From Streptococcus suis (GTDB taxonomy: Bacteria > Bacillota > Bacilli > Lactobacillales > Streptococcaceae): a stretch of 64,000 nt of DNA. A program made the position numbers and the translations under genes. The stretch lies in the NCBI RefSeq assembly GCF_002960425.1, contig NZ_POIZ01000027.1, positions 29,835 through 93,834 of the forward strand, written 5' to 3'. Below are positions 46,948 to 55,898 of this stretch, one piece after another. The notes beneath the pieces are model-generated. The model did not search any database. It was not told where the DNA came from and was given only the letters and a program-made list of their open reading frames with translations. Each line of letters starts with the position of its first letter. The stretch's first letter is position 1.

Positions 46948-47002
46948 GTGCTCCGCTGAGGGTGTCTAACAGAAAGATTTATGAAGAAAAGGAGAACACT
47001 GT

Positions 47003-47488
47003 ATGGCAATTATTGCTACACGTATTGACGGTCGTTTGATTCACGGTCAGGTTGCTAACCTTTGGACTACAAAATTAAATATTAGTCGTATCATGGTTAT
47101 TGACGATGCTGTTGCTCAAAACGACATTGAGAAACAAGGTTTGAAATTAGCTTGCCCACCGGGTGTAAAATTATCTATTTTGCCAATCGAAAAAGCAGCT
47201 ACTAACATCAAGGAAGGTAAGTATGACGCACAACGCTTATTGATTGTTGCTCGTCGTCCTGAAAACTTCCTGCGCTTAGTTGAATATGGTGTAGAACTCG
47301 CTGAATTGAATGTCGGCAATATGTCACAATCACCAGAAACTCGCTCTGTTACTCGCTCCATTAACGTTGTAGATAAAGACATTGCGGACTTTGATGCCTT
47401 GGTTGCTAAGGGAGTAAAATTGATTGCTCAAATGGTACCAGGCGACTCACCAAAAGACTTTATGCCTCTCTTGGATAAGGTTAGATAA
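47003..47488 (+). CDS. PTS mannose/sorbose-family EIIB subunit
   Basis: 161-residue cytosolic phosphocarrier; phospho-His14 in RIDGRLIHGQV, a standard signature, with MVIDDAVAQNDI and NVGNMSQSPE. AAAAGGAG lies before the ATG, 55 bases after bgaC. Together with IIC, IID and IIA downstream it forms a complete permease; the pneumococcal equivalent behind bgaC takes up a galactoside derived from host glycans. Confidence 0.93.
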   Translation: MAIIATRIDGRLIHGQVANLWTTKLNISRIMVIDDAVAQNDIEKQGLKLACPPGVKLSILPIEKAATNIKEGKYDAQRLLIVARRPENFLRLVEYGVELAELNVGNMSQSPETRSVTRSINVVDKDIADFDALVAKGVKLIAQMVPGDSPKDFMPLLDKVR

Positions 47489-47530
47489 ATTTCGGATATT
47501 TTTGAAAAATTTAAAAGGAGGTTCACTATT

Positions 47531-48424
47531 ATGCAATGGTGGCAAATATTACTTCTAACGCTCTACTCTGCTTATCAGATCTGTGATGAGTTGACAATTG
47601 TATCGTCAGCTGGTTCACCAGTCTTTGCAGGGTTCATCTCTGGTTTGATCATGGGTGACATGGCAACTGGTTTGACTATTGGAGCGTCACTTCAATTGAT
47701 GGTACTTGGTGTCGGTACGTTCGGTGGTGCATCACGTATCGACGCAACTTCTGGTGCGGTTCTTGCAACAGCTTTCTCAGTATCACAAGGTATTGACCCA
47801 GAATTGGCCGTATCTACTATCGCAGTACCTGTAGCAGCACTTCTTGTTTATACAGATATTGCAGGTCGTTTCTCTACTACATACTTCGCACACCGTGTAG
47901 ATGCTGCTGTTGAAAAATTTGACTATGCAGCAATCGAACGCAACTACCTACTTGGTGCTATTCCATGGGCTGCATCTCGTGCACTTCCTGTGTTCCTAGC
48001 GCTTGCATTTGGTGGTGAGTTCGTAGAATTGATGGTTACAAAAATCCAAGAATATCAATGGATTGCAGATGGTTTGACTCTTGCAGCTCGTATGCTTCCA
48101 GGTCTTGGTTTTGCAATCTTGCTCCACTACCTTCCATTGAAACGCAACCTTCACTACTTGGCAGTTGGTTTTGCCCTTACAGCTATGTTGACTGTTCTTT
48201 ACGGTAACGTTTCAGCTTTGGGTGGTGCTGTTGCTGGTATCGTTGGCACTCTTCCTGAAGATGCAGGTATCGCTTTTGTGAACAACTTCAAAGGCTTGTC
48301 AATGATCGGTATCGCTATTGTGGGTGCTTTCCTTTCAGTGCTTCACTTCAAAAATAGCCAAAAAGTAGCAGTGGTTGCTCCATCAGTTTCAGAAAGTGGG
48401 GAAATTGAAGATGACGAAATCTAA
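47531..48424 (+). CDS. PTS mannose/sorbose-family EIIC subunit
   Basis: 297-residue membrane channel subunit with about eight hydrophobic segments. The family signature is in SGLIMGDMATGLTIGASLQL (about 36-55) followed by LGVGTFGGAS. The acidic C-terminal tail overlaps the IID start by 14 bases. AAAAGGAGG precedes the ATG. Confidence 0.93.
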   Translation: MQWWQILLLTLYSAYQICDELTIVSSAGSPVFAGFISGLIMGDMATGLTIGASLQLMVLGVGTFGGASRIDATSGAVLATAFSVSQGIDPELAVSTIAVPVAALLVYTDIAGRFSTTYFAHRVDAAVEKFDYAAIERNYLLGAIPWAASRALPVFLALAFGGEFVELMVTKIQEYQWIADGLTLAARMLPGLGFAILLHYLPLKRNLHYLAVGFALTAMLTVLYGNVSALGGAVAGIVGTLPEDAGIAFVNNFKGLSMIGIAIVGAFLSVLHFKNSQKVAVVAPSVSESGEIEDDEI

Positions 48425-49226
48425 TTACAAACTAACAAAAGAAGATTTTAATCAAATCAACAAACGTAGCTTGTTCACTTATCAGTTGGGCTGGAACTAT
48501 GAGCGCATGCAGGGTTCTGGTTACCTCTACATGATTTTGCCACAGCTTCGTAAAATGTATGGAGATGGTACTCCTGAATTGAAGGAAATGATGAAATTGC
48601 ATACTCAATTCTTCAACACTTCTCCATTCTTCCATACTATCATTACTGGTATTGACTTGGCGCTTGAAGAAAGCGACGGTGTCGCTTCTAAGGATGCGGT
48701 TAACGGTATTAAGACAGCCTTGATGGGACCATTTGCCCCAATCGGTGACTCTATCTTTGGTTCCCTTGTTCCAGCTATCATGGGTACTGTAGCAGCGACT
48801 ATGGCTAAAGAAGGAACTCCAGCAGGTATCTTCCTTTGGGTAGCAGTAGCAGTAGCTTATGACATCTTCCGTTGGAAACAGTTGGAAATTGCCTATAAAG
48901 AAGGGACTAAACTCATCACAACTATGCGTGATAAGTTGACAGCTCTTGTAGATGCTGCTTCTGTAATGGGTGTCTTCATGATGGGTGCCTTGATTGCAAC
49001 TATGATTAACTTTGAAGTATCTTGGGCTCCAAGTGTTGGTGAAAAAGTGATTGATGTACAAGACTTGCTTAACACTATCTTCCCTCGTTTGGTACCAGCT
49101 ATCTTCACAGGCTTTGTCTTCTGGTTGCTAGGACGCAAAGGTATGACTTCTACTAAGGCTATCTTGATTATCATTGTGCTTGCGGTAACGCTTTCAGCAA
49201 TCGGTAAGTTTGTCTTTGGCATGTAA
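48411..49226 (+). CDS. PTS mannose/sorbose-family EIID subunit
   Basis: 271 residues with the EIID pattern: SLFTYQLGWNYERMQGSGYL (about 18-37), GIKTALMGPFAPIGDSIFGS (about 100-119) and a C-terminal membrane helix ending VFGM. The ATG at 48411 overlaps the end of the IIC gene; the frame opens earlier but only within IIC. The C-terminal segments FTGFVFWLLGRKGMTSTKAI are typical. Confidence 0.93.
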   Translation: MTKSNYKLTKEDFNQINKRSLFTYQLGWNYERMQGSGYLYMILPQLRKMYGDGTPELKEMMKLHTQFFNTSPFFHTIITGIDLALEESDGVASKDAVNGIKTALMGPFAPIGDSIFGSLVPAIMGTVAATMAKEGTPAGIFLWVAVAVAYDIFRWKQLEIAYKEGTKLITTMRDKLTALVDAASVMGVFMMGALIATMINFEVSWAPSVGEKVIDVQDLLNTIFPRLVPAIFTGFVFWLLGRKGMTSTKAILIIIVLAVTLSAIGKFVFGM

Positions 49227-49230
49227 GCAT

Positions 49231-49635
49231 ATGGGTAAGAGTTTAGTTTTAGTAAGTCATGGTATCTTCTGTGAAGAGTTGAAAAAATCAACTGAGATGA
49301 TTATGGGTCCTCAGGAGGACATCTATACAGTAGCCCTCTTGCCAGAAGAAGGTCCAGAAGACTTCCAGAAAAAATTTGAAGAAACAGTTGCTGAATTAGA
49401 TGACTTTGTTGTATTCGCTGACTTGTTGGGCGGAACACCAGCTAACGTTGTTTCCCGTAAATTGATTGACGGTGGGCAGTTTGACCTCTATGCAGGTATG
49501 AACATGCCGATGGTCATTGGTTTCTTGAACGGCGTCCTACTTGGTGAAGCAGTTGACTATGTGGAATTTGGTACAAGCAACCTCGTCCACGTCAACAACC
49601 TATTAACAAGTGATGAGGATGATGAAGATGAGTGA
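49231..49635 (+). CDS. PTS mannose/sorbose-family EIIA subunit
   Basis: 134-residue cytosolic phosphocarrier with active His10 in LVLVSHGIFCEELKKS and FADLLGGTPANVVSR (about 71-85). The family start MGKSLVLVSHG at 49231 fits; the frame opens at 49210 inside IID. Acidic C-terminus. Last PTS gene; in the corresponding pneumococcal operon an agaS-like isomerase gene follows here, but this window has none. Confidence 0.92.
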   Translation: MGKSLVLVSHGIFCEELKKSTEMIMGPQEDIYTVALLPEEGPEDFQKKFEETVAELDDFVVFADLLGGTPANVVSRKLIDGGQFDLYAGMNMPMVIGFLNGVLLGEAVDYVEFGTSNLVHVNNLLTSDEDDEDE

Positions 49636-49989
49636 AACAGTCAGGGAAGTGACTGTTTCAGCCCGAGCTTAGAAACTGGAAAGCGAGGGGGAGTGGGAAA
49701 GAACTCGATATGTTGAAGAGAGTTCGTCTTCCCACCCCCGCACAGTTGATTAGGTTAGCTTTGGAGTATATAATGCGAACAAAGCTACCAATCAACCACT
49801 GCGCTGAGATGTTGCATGAAATCTGAGAAGTGGTGGAAACTTATCACCCAGACAGTTCGGTACATTTTAGCGCAGGAGAATTGCTCTCCTTCTAGTTTTC
49901 TGACTAGTCATCTATATGATGAGGCTTTAAGTATCCTGAGGGGAAGCACGTTGAATGCCTCCCCTCCTTTGTTTTCGTGAGGAAAAGCA
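49636..49989. repeat. 354-base intergenic region with tandem long hairpins
   Basis: No gene. Two long hairpins follow each other: GGGGGAGTGGGAAAGAACTC with GAGTTCGTCTTCCCACCCCC (49687-49739), and AGTTGATTAGGTTAGCTTTG with CAAAGCTACCAATCAACC (49744-49797) whose loop contains TATATAATGCG. Then about 130 bases without clear structure apart from GGAGAATTGCTCTCC (about 49877), and a terminator at 49938. The hairpin pair has the look of a dispersed streptococcal repeat unit; only one copy is in this window. Confidence 0.65.
49938..49976 (+). terminator. Terminator between the PTS genes and galM
   Basis: GAGGGG and CCCCTC pair with an inner GC..GC pair, followed by TTTGTTTT. It would separate galM from the PTS transcript at least in part. 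Confidence 0.75.
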
Positions 49990-50991
49990 ATGATTGAAGT
50001 AAAAGAATTTGGTGAAAAAGCGAAGCTCTATTGCTTGAAAAATAAAAATGGTATGCAGGTCAGTCTGACAGATTTTGGTGCTAGAGTGGTGGAAGTGCTT
50101 TTGCCAGTAGAAGAAAATGGTGGTTTACGAAATGTCAGTTTGGCGGCAGGGGCAGATCTTGATTACCGTAAGACAGATTTGTATCCTGGTTCTACTATTG
50201 TTCCAGTTGCTGGACGGATTTCAGGTGCACAGGCTGAGATAAAGGGAACACGCTATCATTTCACAGAAAATGAACCAGGTCGAACCTTGCATGGTGGGGT
50301 TGACACGGCCAATGAGCAGTATTGGAATGTTGAGCTGGACCAGGAACACAATCAAGTGACCTTTGGTATGGTCCTAAAAGATGGTTTTAATGGTTTTCCT
50401 GGTGATGTGCGGGTCAAGGCTATCTATGGTTTGACAGACCAAAATGAGTTGACGGTTGACTATCAGGCTGTGTCAGAAAAGGATACGATTTTCAACCCAA
50501 CCAACCACATCTATTTCAACTTGATGGGAGATTTTCAGCAGTCGGTGGCAGAGCATAAAATTCGGATTGCGGCCAATCGCTATGCTCCACTTGGTGAGGA
50601 CAATCTGCCGACAGGTGTTTTAGAGGATGTGACAGGAACACCATTTGACTTCAGAGAATTGGCTCCATTTGCTCAGGGATTTGATAGCCAGCACCCTCAG
50701 AATGTCCTTGTGAAAGGCTACGACCATCCGTGGCTCTTGGAGGATGTGGATAGGCCAGTTGAAGTGGTCAGTCCAGATGGAAAAATTGTTCTGCGCGTGC
50801 GAACCAATCAGCCATCAGTGGTTATCTACACCTACAATTATCCTGTCGAAGCTTTGGCTGCCTATCATGGAGCTTTTAGCTTGGAATGTCAGGCCTTGCC
50901 GAATGCTTGCAACCTAGATGGCTTCGGCTCTATTTTGCTGGAAAAAGATGAGGAATTCTTGTCCCAGACTGTTTATCAATTTACATGGTAA
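49990..50991 (+). CDS. galM: Aldose 1-epimerase (galactose mutarotase)
   Basis: Interconverts alpha and beta anomers of galactose and glucose, so supporting use of galactose freed by BgaC. 333 residues; catalytic His in NPTNHIYFNLMG (about 167-178) and general base Glu in FSLECQALPNACN (about 297-309), with RTLHGGVDTANEQYW upstream. AGGAAAAG precedes the ATG. In pneumococcus the gene lies in the same bgaC cluster. Confidence 0.94.
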   Translation: MIEVKEFGEKAKLYCLKNKNGMQVSLTDFGARVVEVLLPVEENGGLRNVSLAAGADLDYRKTDLYPGSTIVPVAGRISGAQAEIKGTRYHFTENEPGRTLHGGVDTANEQYWNVELDQEHNQVTFGMVLKDGFNGFPGDVRVKAIYGLTDQNELTVDYQAVSEKDTIFNPTNHIYFNLMGDFQQSVAEHKIRIAANRYAPLGEDNLPTGVLEDVTGTPFDFRELAPFAQGFDSQHPQNVLVKGYDHPWLLEDVDRPVEVVSPDGKIVLRVRTNQPSVVIYTYNYPVEALAAYHGAFSLECQALPNACNLDGFGSILLEKDEEFLSQTVYQFTW

Positions 50992-50996
50992 GAATG

Positions 50997-51038
50997 AGAA
51001 GCTCTAACTGTTATACAGATAGGGCTTCTTGTCTTTTT
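50997..51038 (+). terminator. Terminator after galM
   Basis: AGAAGC and GCTTCT pair around a loop with an inner partial stem, ending in TTTTTT. Confidence 0.75.
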
Positions 51039-51098
51039 TGGAAAATGTGGTATAATAAATCGGTGTGTTTCGATTGAAGCAGACGAAAGAGGAAAATA

Positions 51099-51353
51099 AT
51101 GACAAAAGAACAAGAATTTTTAAAGGAATTTGAAGCTTGGGTCAATACTCAAGTTATGGTAAACGAGATGGCGGTGGAAGAAAGCCGTCGTGTCTTGGAA
51201 GAGGATAAGGATGAGCGGGCAGCGGATGCTTATATTCGTTATGAAAGTAAGTTAGATGCCTATCGCTTTATCCAAGGGAAATTTGCCAACTACCATGCTG
51301 GCAAGGGCTTCCATGATTTACCAGATGGCTTGTTTGGCCAGAGACATTATTAA
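51099..51353 (+). CDS. DUF1912 family protein
   Basis: 84 residues, highly charged and helical (FEAWVNTQVMVNEMAVEESR, KLDAYRFIQGKFANYHAG). DUF1912 is found mainly in streptococci; no function known. Typical promoter elements lie just upstream (TGGTATAAT at about 51048) and GAGGAAA before the ATG. The 3' end is adjacent to the HhH gene start. Confidence 0.82.
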   Translation: MTKEQEFLKEFEAWVNTQVMVNEMAVEESRRVLEEDKDERAADAYIRYESKLDAYRFIQGKFANYHAGKGFHDLPDGLFGQRHY

Positions 51354-51369
51354 AGAGAGGATAGAAATC

Positions 51370-51756
51370 TTGGCAAAGAAAAAAGTAAATCGTAAGAAAC
51401 AATTGAAAAAATACATAGCAGACTTAAGACGTGCAGGTCATCTGACTACGAATGTAGCGCGTGAGGTTGTTGCACCTGTCGCTGAAAAGGTAGAAACGGT
51501 AGTGGAGAAGGCTCTTGAACAAGTAAAAGAAGTTGCAGCAGAGGTGTCTTCTTCAGCGCCTTCTTTGGAAAACTTTTTGGCACTTCCTAAGTTGGAAGGC
51601 ATTGCGGCAGCACGTTTGGAAACCTTCTACCAAGCAGGTATTCAATCTGTGGCTGATTTTGCAAACCATACAGAAAAAGAGCTCTTGGCTCTTAAAGGTA
51701 TCGGTCCTGCAACCATCAAGCAGTTGAAAGAAAAAGGGATTGACTTGAAAGCTTAA
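51370..51756 (+). CDS. Helix-hairpin-helix domain protein
   Basis: 128 residues with a basic start (AKKKVNRKKQLKKYIADLRR), a charged middle, and C-terminal helix-hairpin-helix motifs (IAAARLETFYQAGIQSVADF, LLALKGIGPATIKQLKEKGI), which bind DNA without sequence preference. An upstream ATG at 51256 would lie entirely inside DUF1912; the TTG at 51370, eight bases after AGAGAGGA, is the likely start. Role unknown; possibly DNA-binding or nucleoid-related. Confidence 0.78.
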   Translation: MAKKKVNRKKQLKKYIADLRRAGHLTTNVAREVVAPVAEKVETVVEKALEQVKEVAAEVSSSAPSLENFLALPKLEGIAAARLETFYQAGIQSVADFANHTEKELLALKGIGPATIKQLKEKGIDLKA

Positions 51757-51799
51757 ATCCCTTGCTTTTCAAGGTGTATTTTGTTACAATAAAGCCATT

Positions 51800-51977
51800 C
51801 AGAGGTGTTTTGAGCCCCATTTGTCACAGGAAGCGGTGATACTGAGAAATCCGCACAAATGTCAAAACTGGTTGCTGATGATGTGAATCGAATAAGCAAA
51901 GTGCAGATAATCTATCTGAACAAGGGTGGTACCGCGGAATAACTTCGTCCCTGTCTAGCAAGTCTAGGCAGGGATTT
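51800..51977 (+). promoter_or_regulatory. T-box leader, probably valine-tRNA responsive
   Basis: The T-box sequence AAGGGTGGTACCGCGG (51922-51937) is exact and followed by a terminator stem CCCTGTCTAG / CTAGGCAGGG with TTTT (51949-51977). Upstream, CATTTGT pairs with ACAAATG around a GCGG/CCGC apical stem, fitting Stem I. A GTC (51861-51863) on its 3' side is a possible valine specifier, but I cannot place the specifier loop with certainty. Uncharged tRNA should stabilise the antiterminator and let transcription enter the VOC gene and those behind it, including valS. Confidence 0.93.
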
Positions 51978-51997
51978 TCATTTGGAAAGGAGAAGAT

Positions 51998-52387
51998 ATG
52001 CTACATCATGTTGAAATATATGTTTCAGACTTGGAAACCTCACGTGCATTTTACGATTTTCTTCTGACCAAGCTGGGCTACTCGCTCTATCAGGAGTGGG
52101 ATAAAGGGCTGTCTTATAAAAAAGCAGAGCAGTACCTGGTCTTTATCCAAACGCCAAAGGATTTCCTAGAGGCAGGCTATCACCGTTGCCGAACAGGTCT
52201 CAATCATCTAGCCTTTCATGCGGGAACACCTGATGACATTGACCAATGGCGGAAGGAATTTTTGACCAGACGAGTCAAACTGCTCTACGATGACCGCTAT
52301 CCCCACGCAGGAGGACCAGACCACTATGCACTCTATTTGGAAGACCCAGATGGGATCAAGATAGAGTTGGTGGGGGAGGAAGGATGA
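51998..52387 (+). CDS. VOC (glyoxalase/bleomycin-resistance fold) family protein
   Basis: 129 residues with the paired beta-alpha-beta-beta-beta units: MLHHVEIYVSDLETSRAFYD at the start, GLNHLAFHAGTPDDIDQW in the middle, YALYLEDPDGIKIELVGE at the end. Metal-binding His5 and Glu near the C-terminus are present. Substrate unknown. It begins directly behind the T-box terminator, and overlaps the next gene by four bases. Confidence 0.88.
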   Translation: MLHHVEIYVSDLETSRAFYDFLLTKLGYSLYQEWDKGLSYKKAEQYLVFIQTPKDFLEAGYHRCRTGLNHLAFHAGTPDDIDQWRKEFLTRRVKLLYDDRYPHAGGPDHYALYLEDPDGIKIELVGEEG

Positions 52388-52959
52388 ATCTAATTATTAT
52401 TGGAGCACAAGCTTCTGGCAAGATGACCGTTGGGCAGGAAGTTGAGAAATTGACAGGGATGACCCTCTTTCATAATCACGATTCGATTGATTTTAGCCTA
52501 CGATTTATCCCTGAATTTTCTGAGGATATGTTTGACCTCAATACACGTATTACATTTGCTGTTTATGATGTATTTGCTAGGTCAAACCGCCCACTAATCG
52601 GAACTGCCTTGATTAATTTTAAAAATCCCATAGATGTTCAATTCCTTACAACAGTTCAGACGATTTTTCATCATCATGGTCAGGAAATTTTATTTGTTGA
52701 ATTGGAAACTGCTTTAGAAGAACGTCTGCGGCGTAATCGGACAGAAAATCGACTGGCCCATAAACCTTTGAAACGAAACATTGAAGTTTCAGAGGCTGAG
52801 ATTCTTTCTACAGCTGAGACATGTCAATACACCTCATTAGGCATTCCAGAGGGCATTCAGTATTATCTCAAAATTAATAATACCCATCTTTCTGCCAATG
52901 ATGTAGCTCAACTGATTATCCAAAAAATGGAGGAGCTTGAGCAAGAACAAACGAAATAG
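52384..52959 (+). CDS. P-loop NTPase / small-molecule kinase-like protein
   Basis: 191 residues. A Walker A loop GAQASGKMTVGQEV (about 7-20) opens the protein, with Gln-Ala-Ser-Gly-Lys-Met-Thr in place of the usual GKST/S (Thr follows one residue later). FVELETALEERLRRNRTENR is the Arg-rich lid often seen in nucleoside or shikimate-type kinases. Substrate unknown. Overlaps the VOC gene (ATGA), so the two are co-translated. It lies between the T-box leader and valS. Confidence 0.8.
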   Translation: MNLIIIGAQASGKMTVGQEVEKLTGMTLFHNHDSIDFSLRFIPEFSEDMFDLNTRITFAVYDVFARSNRPLIGTALINFKNPIDVQFLTTVQTIFHHHGQEILFVELETALEERLRRNRTENRLAHKPLKRNIEVSEAEILSTAETCQYTSLGIPEGIQYYLKINNTHLSANDVAQLIIQKMEELEQEQTK

Positions 52960-53073
52960 CCAGCCCAAGGGACTGACTATTTCTAGGAGATTATATGAAA
53001 AAGAATTGGGCTATTTCTAGCTTGAGGATAGTATAAACCAATTTTCTTAAAGAATACTAAAGGAGAAAAAATA

Positions 53074-55722
53074 ATGTCAAAAGAATTATCACCAAAATAC
53101 AATCCAGCCGAGGTTGAGGCTGGTCGTTACCAAACTTGGTTGGACCAAGATGTCTTTAAGCCGTCAGGCGATGCGGAGGCTAAGCCTTATTCTATCGTCA
53201 TTCCGCCGCCAAACGTAACAGGTAAGTTGCACCTGGGGCACGCTTGGGATACCACTCTTCAAGACATCATTATCCGTCAAAAACGCATGCAGGGCTTTGA
53301 TACCCTCTGGCTTCCAGGTATGGACCACGCGGGGATTGCTACTCAGGCTAAGGTTGAGGAACGCTTGCGGGAGCAAGGCGTGACTCGCTATGACTTGGGT
53401 CGTGAAAAATTCCTCGACAAAGTCTGGGAATGGAAGGATGAGTACGCAGCGACTATTCGTGAGCAATGGGGCAAGTTGGGTCTGTCTTTGGACTACCAAC
53501 GTGACCGCTTCACGCTGGACGAAGGCTTGTCGAAAGCTGTTCGCAAGGTCTTTGTAGAACTCTATAAAAAAGGCTGGATCTACCGTGGTGAATTTATCAT
53601 CAACTGGGACCCAGCGGCTCGCACAGCTCTTTCTGATATCGAAGTTATTCACAAGGACGTAGAAGGTGCTTTCTACCACATGAATTACATGTTGGAAGAT
53701 GGCTCTCGTGCCCTTCAAGTTGCGACAACTCGTCCTGAAACCATGTTCGGTGACGTTGCGGTTGCGGTTAACCCAGAAGACCCACGTTACAAGGACTTGA
53801 TTGGTAAAAACGTTATCCTACCGATCGTTAACAAGCCAATCCCAATCGTTGCGGATGAACACGCAGATCCAGAATTTGGTACAGGGGTTGTGAAAATCAC
53901 TCCAGCCCACGATCCGAATGACTTCCTCGTAGGTCAACGCCACAATCTGCCACAAGTCAACGTTATGAACGACGACGGCACTATGAACGAGTTGGCAGGC
54001 GAATTTGCAGGTATGGACCGCTTTGAAGCTCGTAAGGCAACGGTTGCTAAGTTGCAAGAACTTGGAGCCCTTGTGGAAATCGAAAACCGTGTGCATTCCG
54101 TTGGACACTCTGAACGTACAGGTGTGGTAGTTGAGCCACGTTTGTCAACCCAGTGGTTTGTTAAGATGGACCAACTGGCTAAGAACGCCATTGCCAACCA
54201 AGACACAGCTGACAAGGTAGAATTTTACCCACCACGTTTCAACGACACCTTCCTACAATGGATGGAAAATGTACATGACTGGGTTATCTCGCGTCAGCTT
54301 TGGTGGGGTCATCAAATTCCAGCATGGTATAACGAATCTGGCGAAATGTACGTCGGAGAAGAGGCTCCAGCAGGTGACGGATGGGTACAGGATGAGGATG
54401 TCTTAGATACCTGGTTCAGCTCTGCCCTTTGGCCATTCTCAACTATGGGTTGGCCTGATGAAAATGCGGCGGACTTCCAGCGTTACTTCCCAACCTCAAC
54501 CTTGGTAACGGGCTACGACATCATCTTCTTCTGGGTGTCACGGATGATTTTCCAATCGCTTGAGTTTACAGGCCGTCAGCCATTCAAGAATGTGCTGATC
54601 CACGGTTTGATCCGTGACGAAGAAGGTCGCAAGATGTCCAAGTCGCTCGGAAATGGTATCGACCCAATGGACGTCATCGAGAAATACGGTGCGGACGCTT
54701 TGCGTTGGTTCCTGTCAAACGGCTCTGCCCCTGGTCAAGATGTTCGTTTCTCTTATGAGAAGATGGACGCGTCTTGGAACTTCATTAACAAGATTTGGAA
54801 CATTTCCCGCTACATCCTCATGAACAATGAAGGGTTGACCTTGGAAGCGGCGCGTGAGAATGTCGCCAAAGTTGCAGCTGGTGAGGCTGGTAACGTGACG
54901 GACCGCTGGATTCTCCACAACCTTAACGAAACCATTGCCAAGGTCACTGAAAACTTCGACAAGTTCGAGTTTGGTGTGGCTGGTCATATCCTTTACAACT
55001 TTATCTGGGAAGAGTTTGCCAACTGGTATGTTGAGTTGACCAAGGAAGTGCTTTACAGTGCTGACGAGGCTGAGAAAGTCATGACTCGCTCTGTTCTTCT
55101 CTACACGTTGGACCAAATCCTTCGTCTCCTCCACCCAATTATGCCGTTTGTGACGGAAGAGATCTTCGCCCAGTACGCAGAGGGCTCTATCGTAGTGGCG
55201 GCTTACCCTGTGGTTAACCCAGCCTTTGAGAATACAGAAGCACATAAGGGAGTGGAAAGCCTCAAGGATTTGATTCGTTCGGTGCGAAATAGCAGAGCAG
55301 AAGTGAATGTTGCTCCTTCTAAGCCGATTACCATTTTGATTAAGACGGCAGATAGCGAGCTTGAAACCTTCTTCAAAGCTAACGAAAACTACATCCGACG
55401 CTTTACCAATCCAGAACATCTGGAAATCAGCTCAAGTATCGCTGCACCAGAACTAGCCATGTCAGCCGTTATCACCGGTGCTGAAATCTTCTTGCCACTA
55501 GCCGACCTCCTCAACGTAGAAGAAGAGTTGGCTCGTCTAGACAAGGAACTTGCCAAATGGCAAAAAGAACTAGACATGGTCGGCAAAAAACTCAGCAACG
55601 AACGCTTCATCGCCAACGCCAAACCAGAAGTCGTTGAAAAAGAAAAAGAAAAACAAGCCGACTACCAAGCAAAATATGATGCGACAGTAGGACGGATTGA
55701 AGAGATGAAGAAACTGGTCTAG
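53074..55722 (+). CDS. valS: Valyl-tRNA synthetase
   Basis: Charges tRNA-Val; class Ia synthetase. 882 residues: HIGH-type motif [15 protein letters not shown] (about 45-59), editing (CP1) domain about 190-370, KMSKS motif [11 protein letters not shown] (about 522-532), tRNA-binding anticodon domain, and a C-terminal coiled-coil arm ([20 protein letters not shown]). AAAGGAG lies nine bases before the ATG. Length and motifs are normal. It is 115 bases behind the kinase gene and a T-box leader lies upstream of the whole group. Confidence 0.98.
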   Translation: MSKELSPKYNPAEVEAGRYQTWLDQDVFKPSGDAEAKPYSIVIPPPNVTGKLHLGHAWDTTLQDIIIRQKRMQGFDTLWLPGMDHAGIATQAKVEERLREQGVTRYDLGREKFLDKVWEWKDEYAATIREQWGKLGLSLDYQRDRFTLDEGLSKAVRKVFVELYKKGWIYRGEFIINWDPAARTALSDIEVIHKDVEGAFYHMNYMLEDGSRALQVATTRPETMFGDVAVAVNPEDPRYKDLIGKNVILPIVNKPIPIVADEHADPEFGTGVVKITPAHDPNDFLVGQRHNLPQVNVMNDDGTMNELAGEFAGMDRFEARKATVAKLQELGALVEIENRVHSVGHSERTGVVVEPRLSTQWFVKMDQLAKNAIANQDTADKVEFYPPRFNDTFLQWMENVHDWVISRQLWWGHQIPAWYNESGEMYVGEEAPAGDGWVQDEDVLDTWFSSALWPFSTMGWPDENAADFQRYFPTSTLVTGYDIIFFWVSRMIFQSLEFTGRQPFKNVLIHGLIRDEEGRKMSKSLGNGIDPMDVIEKYGADALRWFLSNGSAPGQDVRFSYEKMDASWNFINKIWNISRYILMNNEGLTLEAARENVAKVAAGEAGNVTDRWILHNLNETIAKVTENFDKFEFGVAGHILYNFIWEEFANWYVELTKEVLYSADEAEKVMTRSVLLYTLDQILRLLHPIMPFVTEEIFAQYAEGSIVVAAYPVVNPAFENTEAHKGVESLKDLIRSVRNSRAEVNVAPSKPITILIKTADSELETFFKANENYIRRFTNPEHLEISSSIAAPELAMSAVITGAEIFLPLADLLNVEEELARLDKELAKWQKELDMVGKKLSNERFIANAKPEVVEKEKEKQADYQAKYDATVGRIEEMKKLV

Positions 55723-55813
55723 TGGCCTAACATCACTTGATACTTCGTCAACTCACCTTGCCGTACTCAAGTACTGCCTGCGGTGTCGTTTCCTAGTCTC
55801 AAGCAGATGTTAA
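55722..55813 (+). repeat. BOX-like intergenic repeat, copy 4 (valS-fic)
   Basis: Ends pair as CTAACATCACTTGATAC against GTCTCAAGCAGATGTTAA; the core ACTTCGTCAACTCACCTTGCCGTACTCAAGTA and TGCCTGCGGTGTCGTTTCCTAG matches the other copies. It starts at the valS stop codon. Confidence 0.8.
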
Positions 55814-55898
55814 CCGCACTAGATTAAACAAATGCCCAGCCTAAAAAGGGCTGGGTTTTGTGGTATAATAAGGCTAGAAATTCAAACAGGAGGAGCCT

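Noticed and set aside
48432..49061. 209-codon frame antisense to the PTS IID gene
   Set aside because: It lies wholly inside a well-supported gene with family motifs on the plus strand and has unusual composition with many Cys, His and Ser, as expected from a shadow frame.
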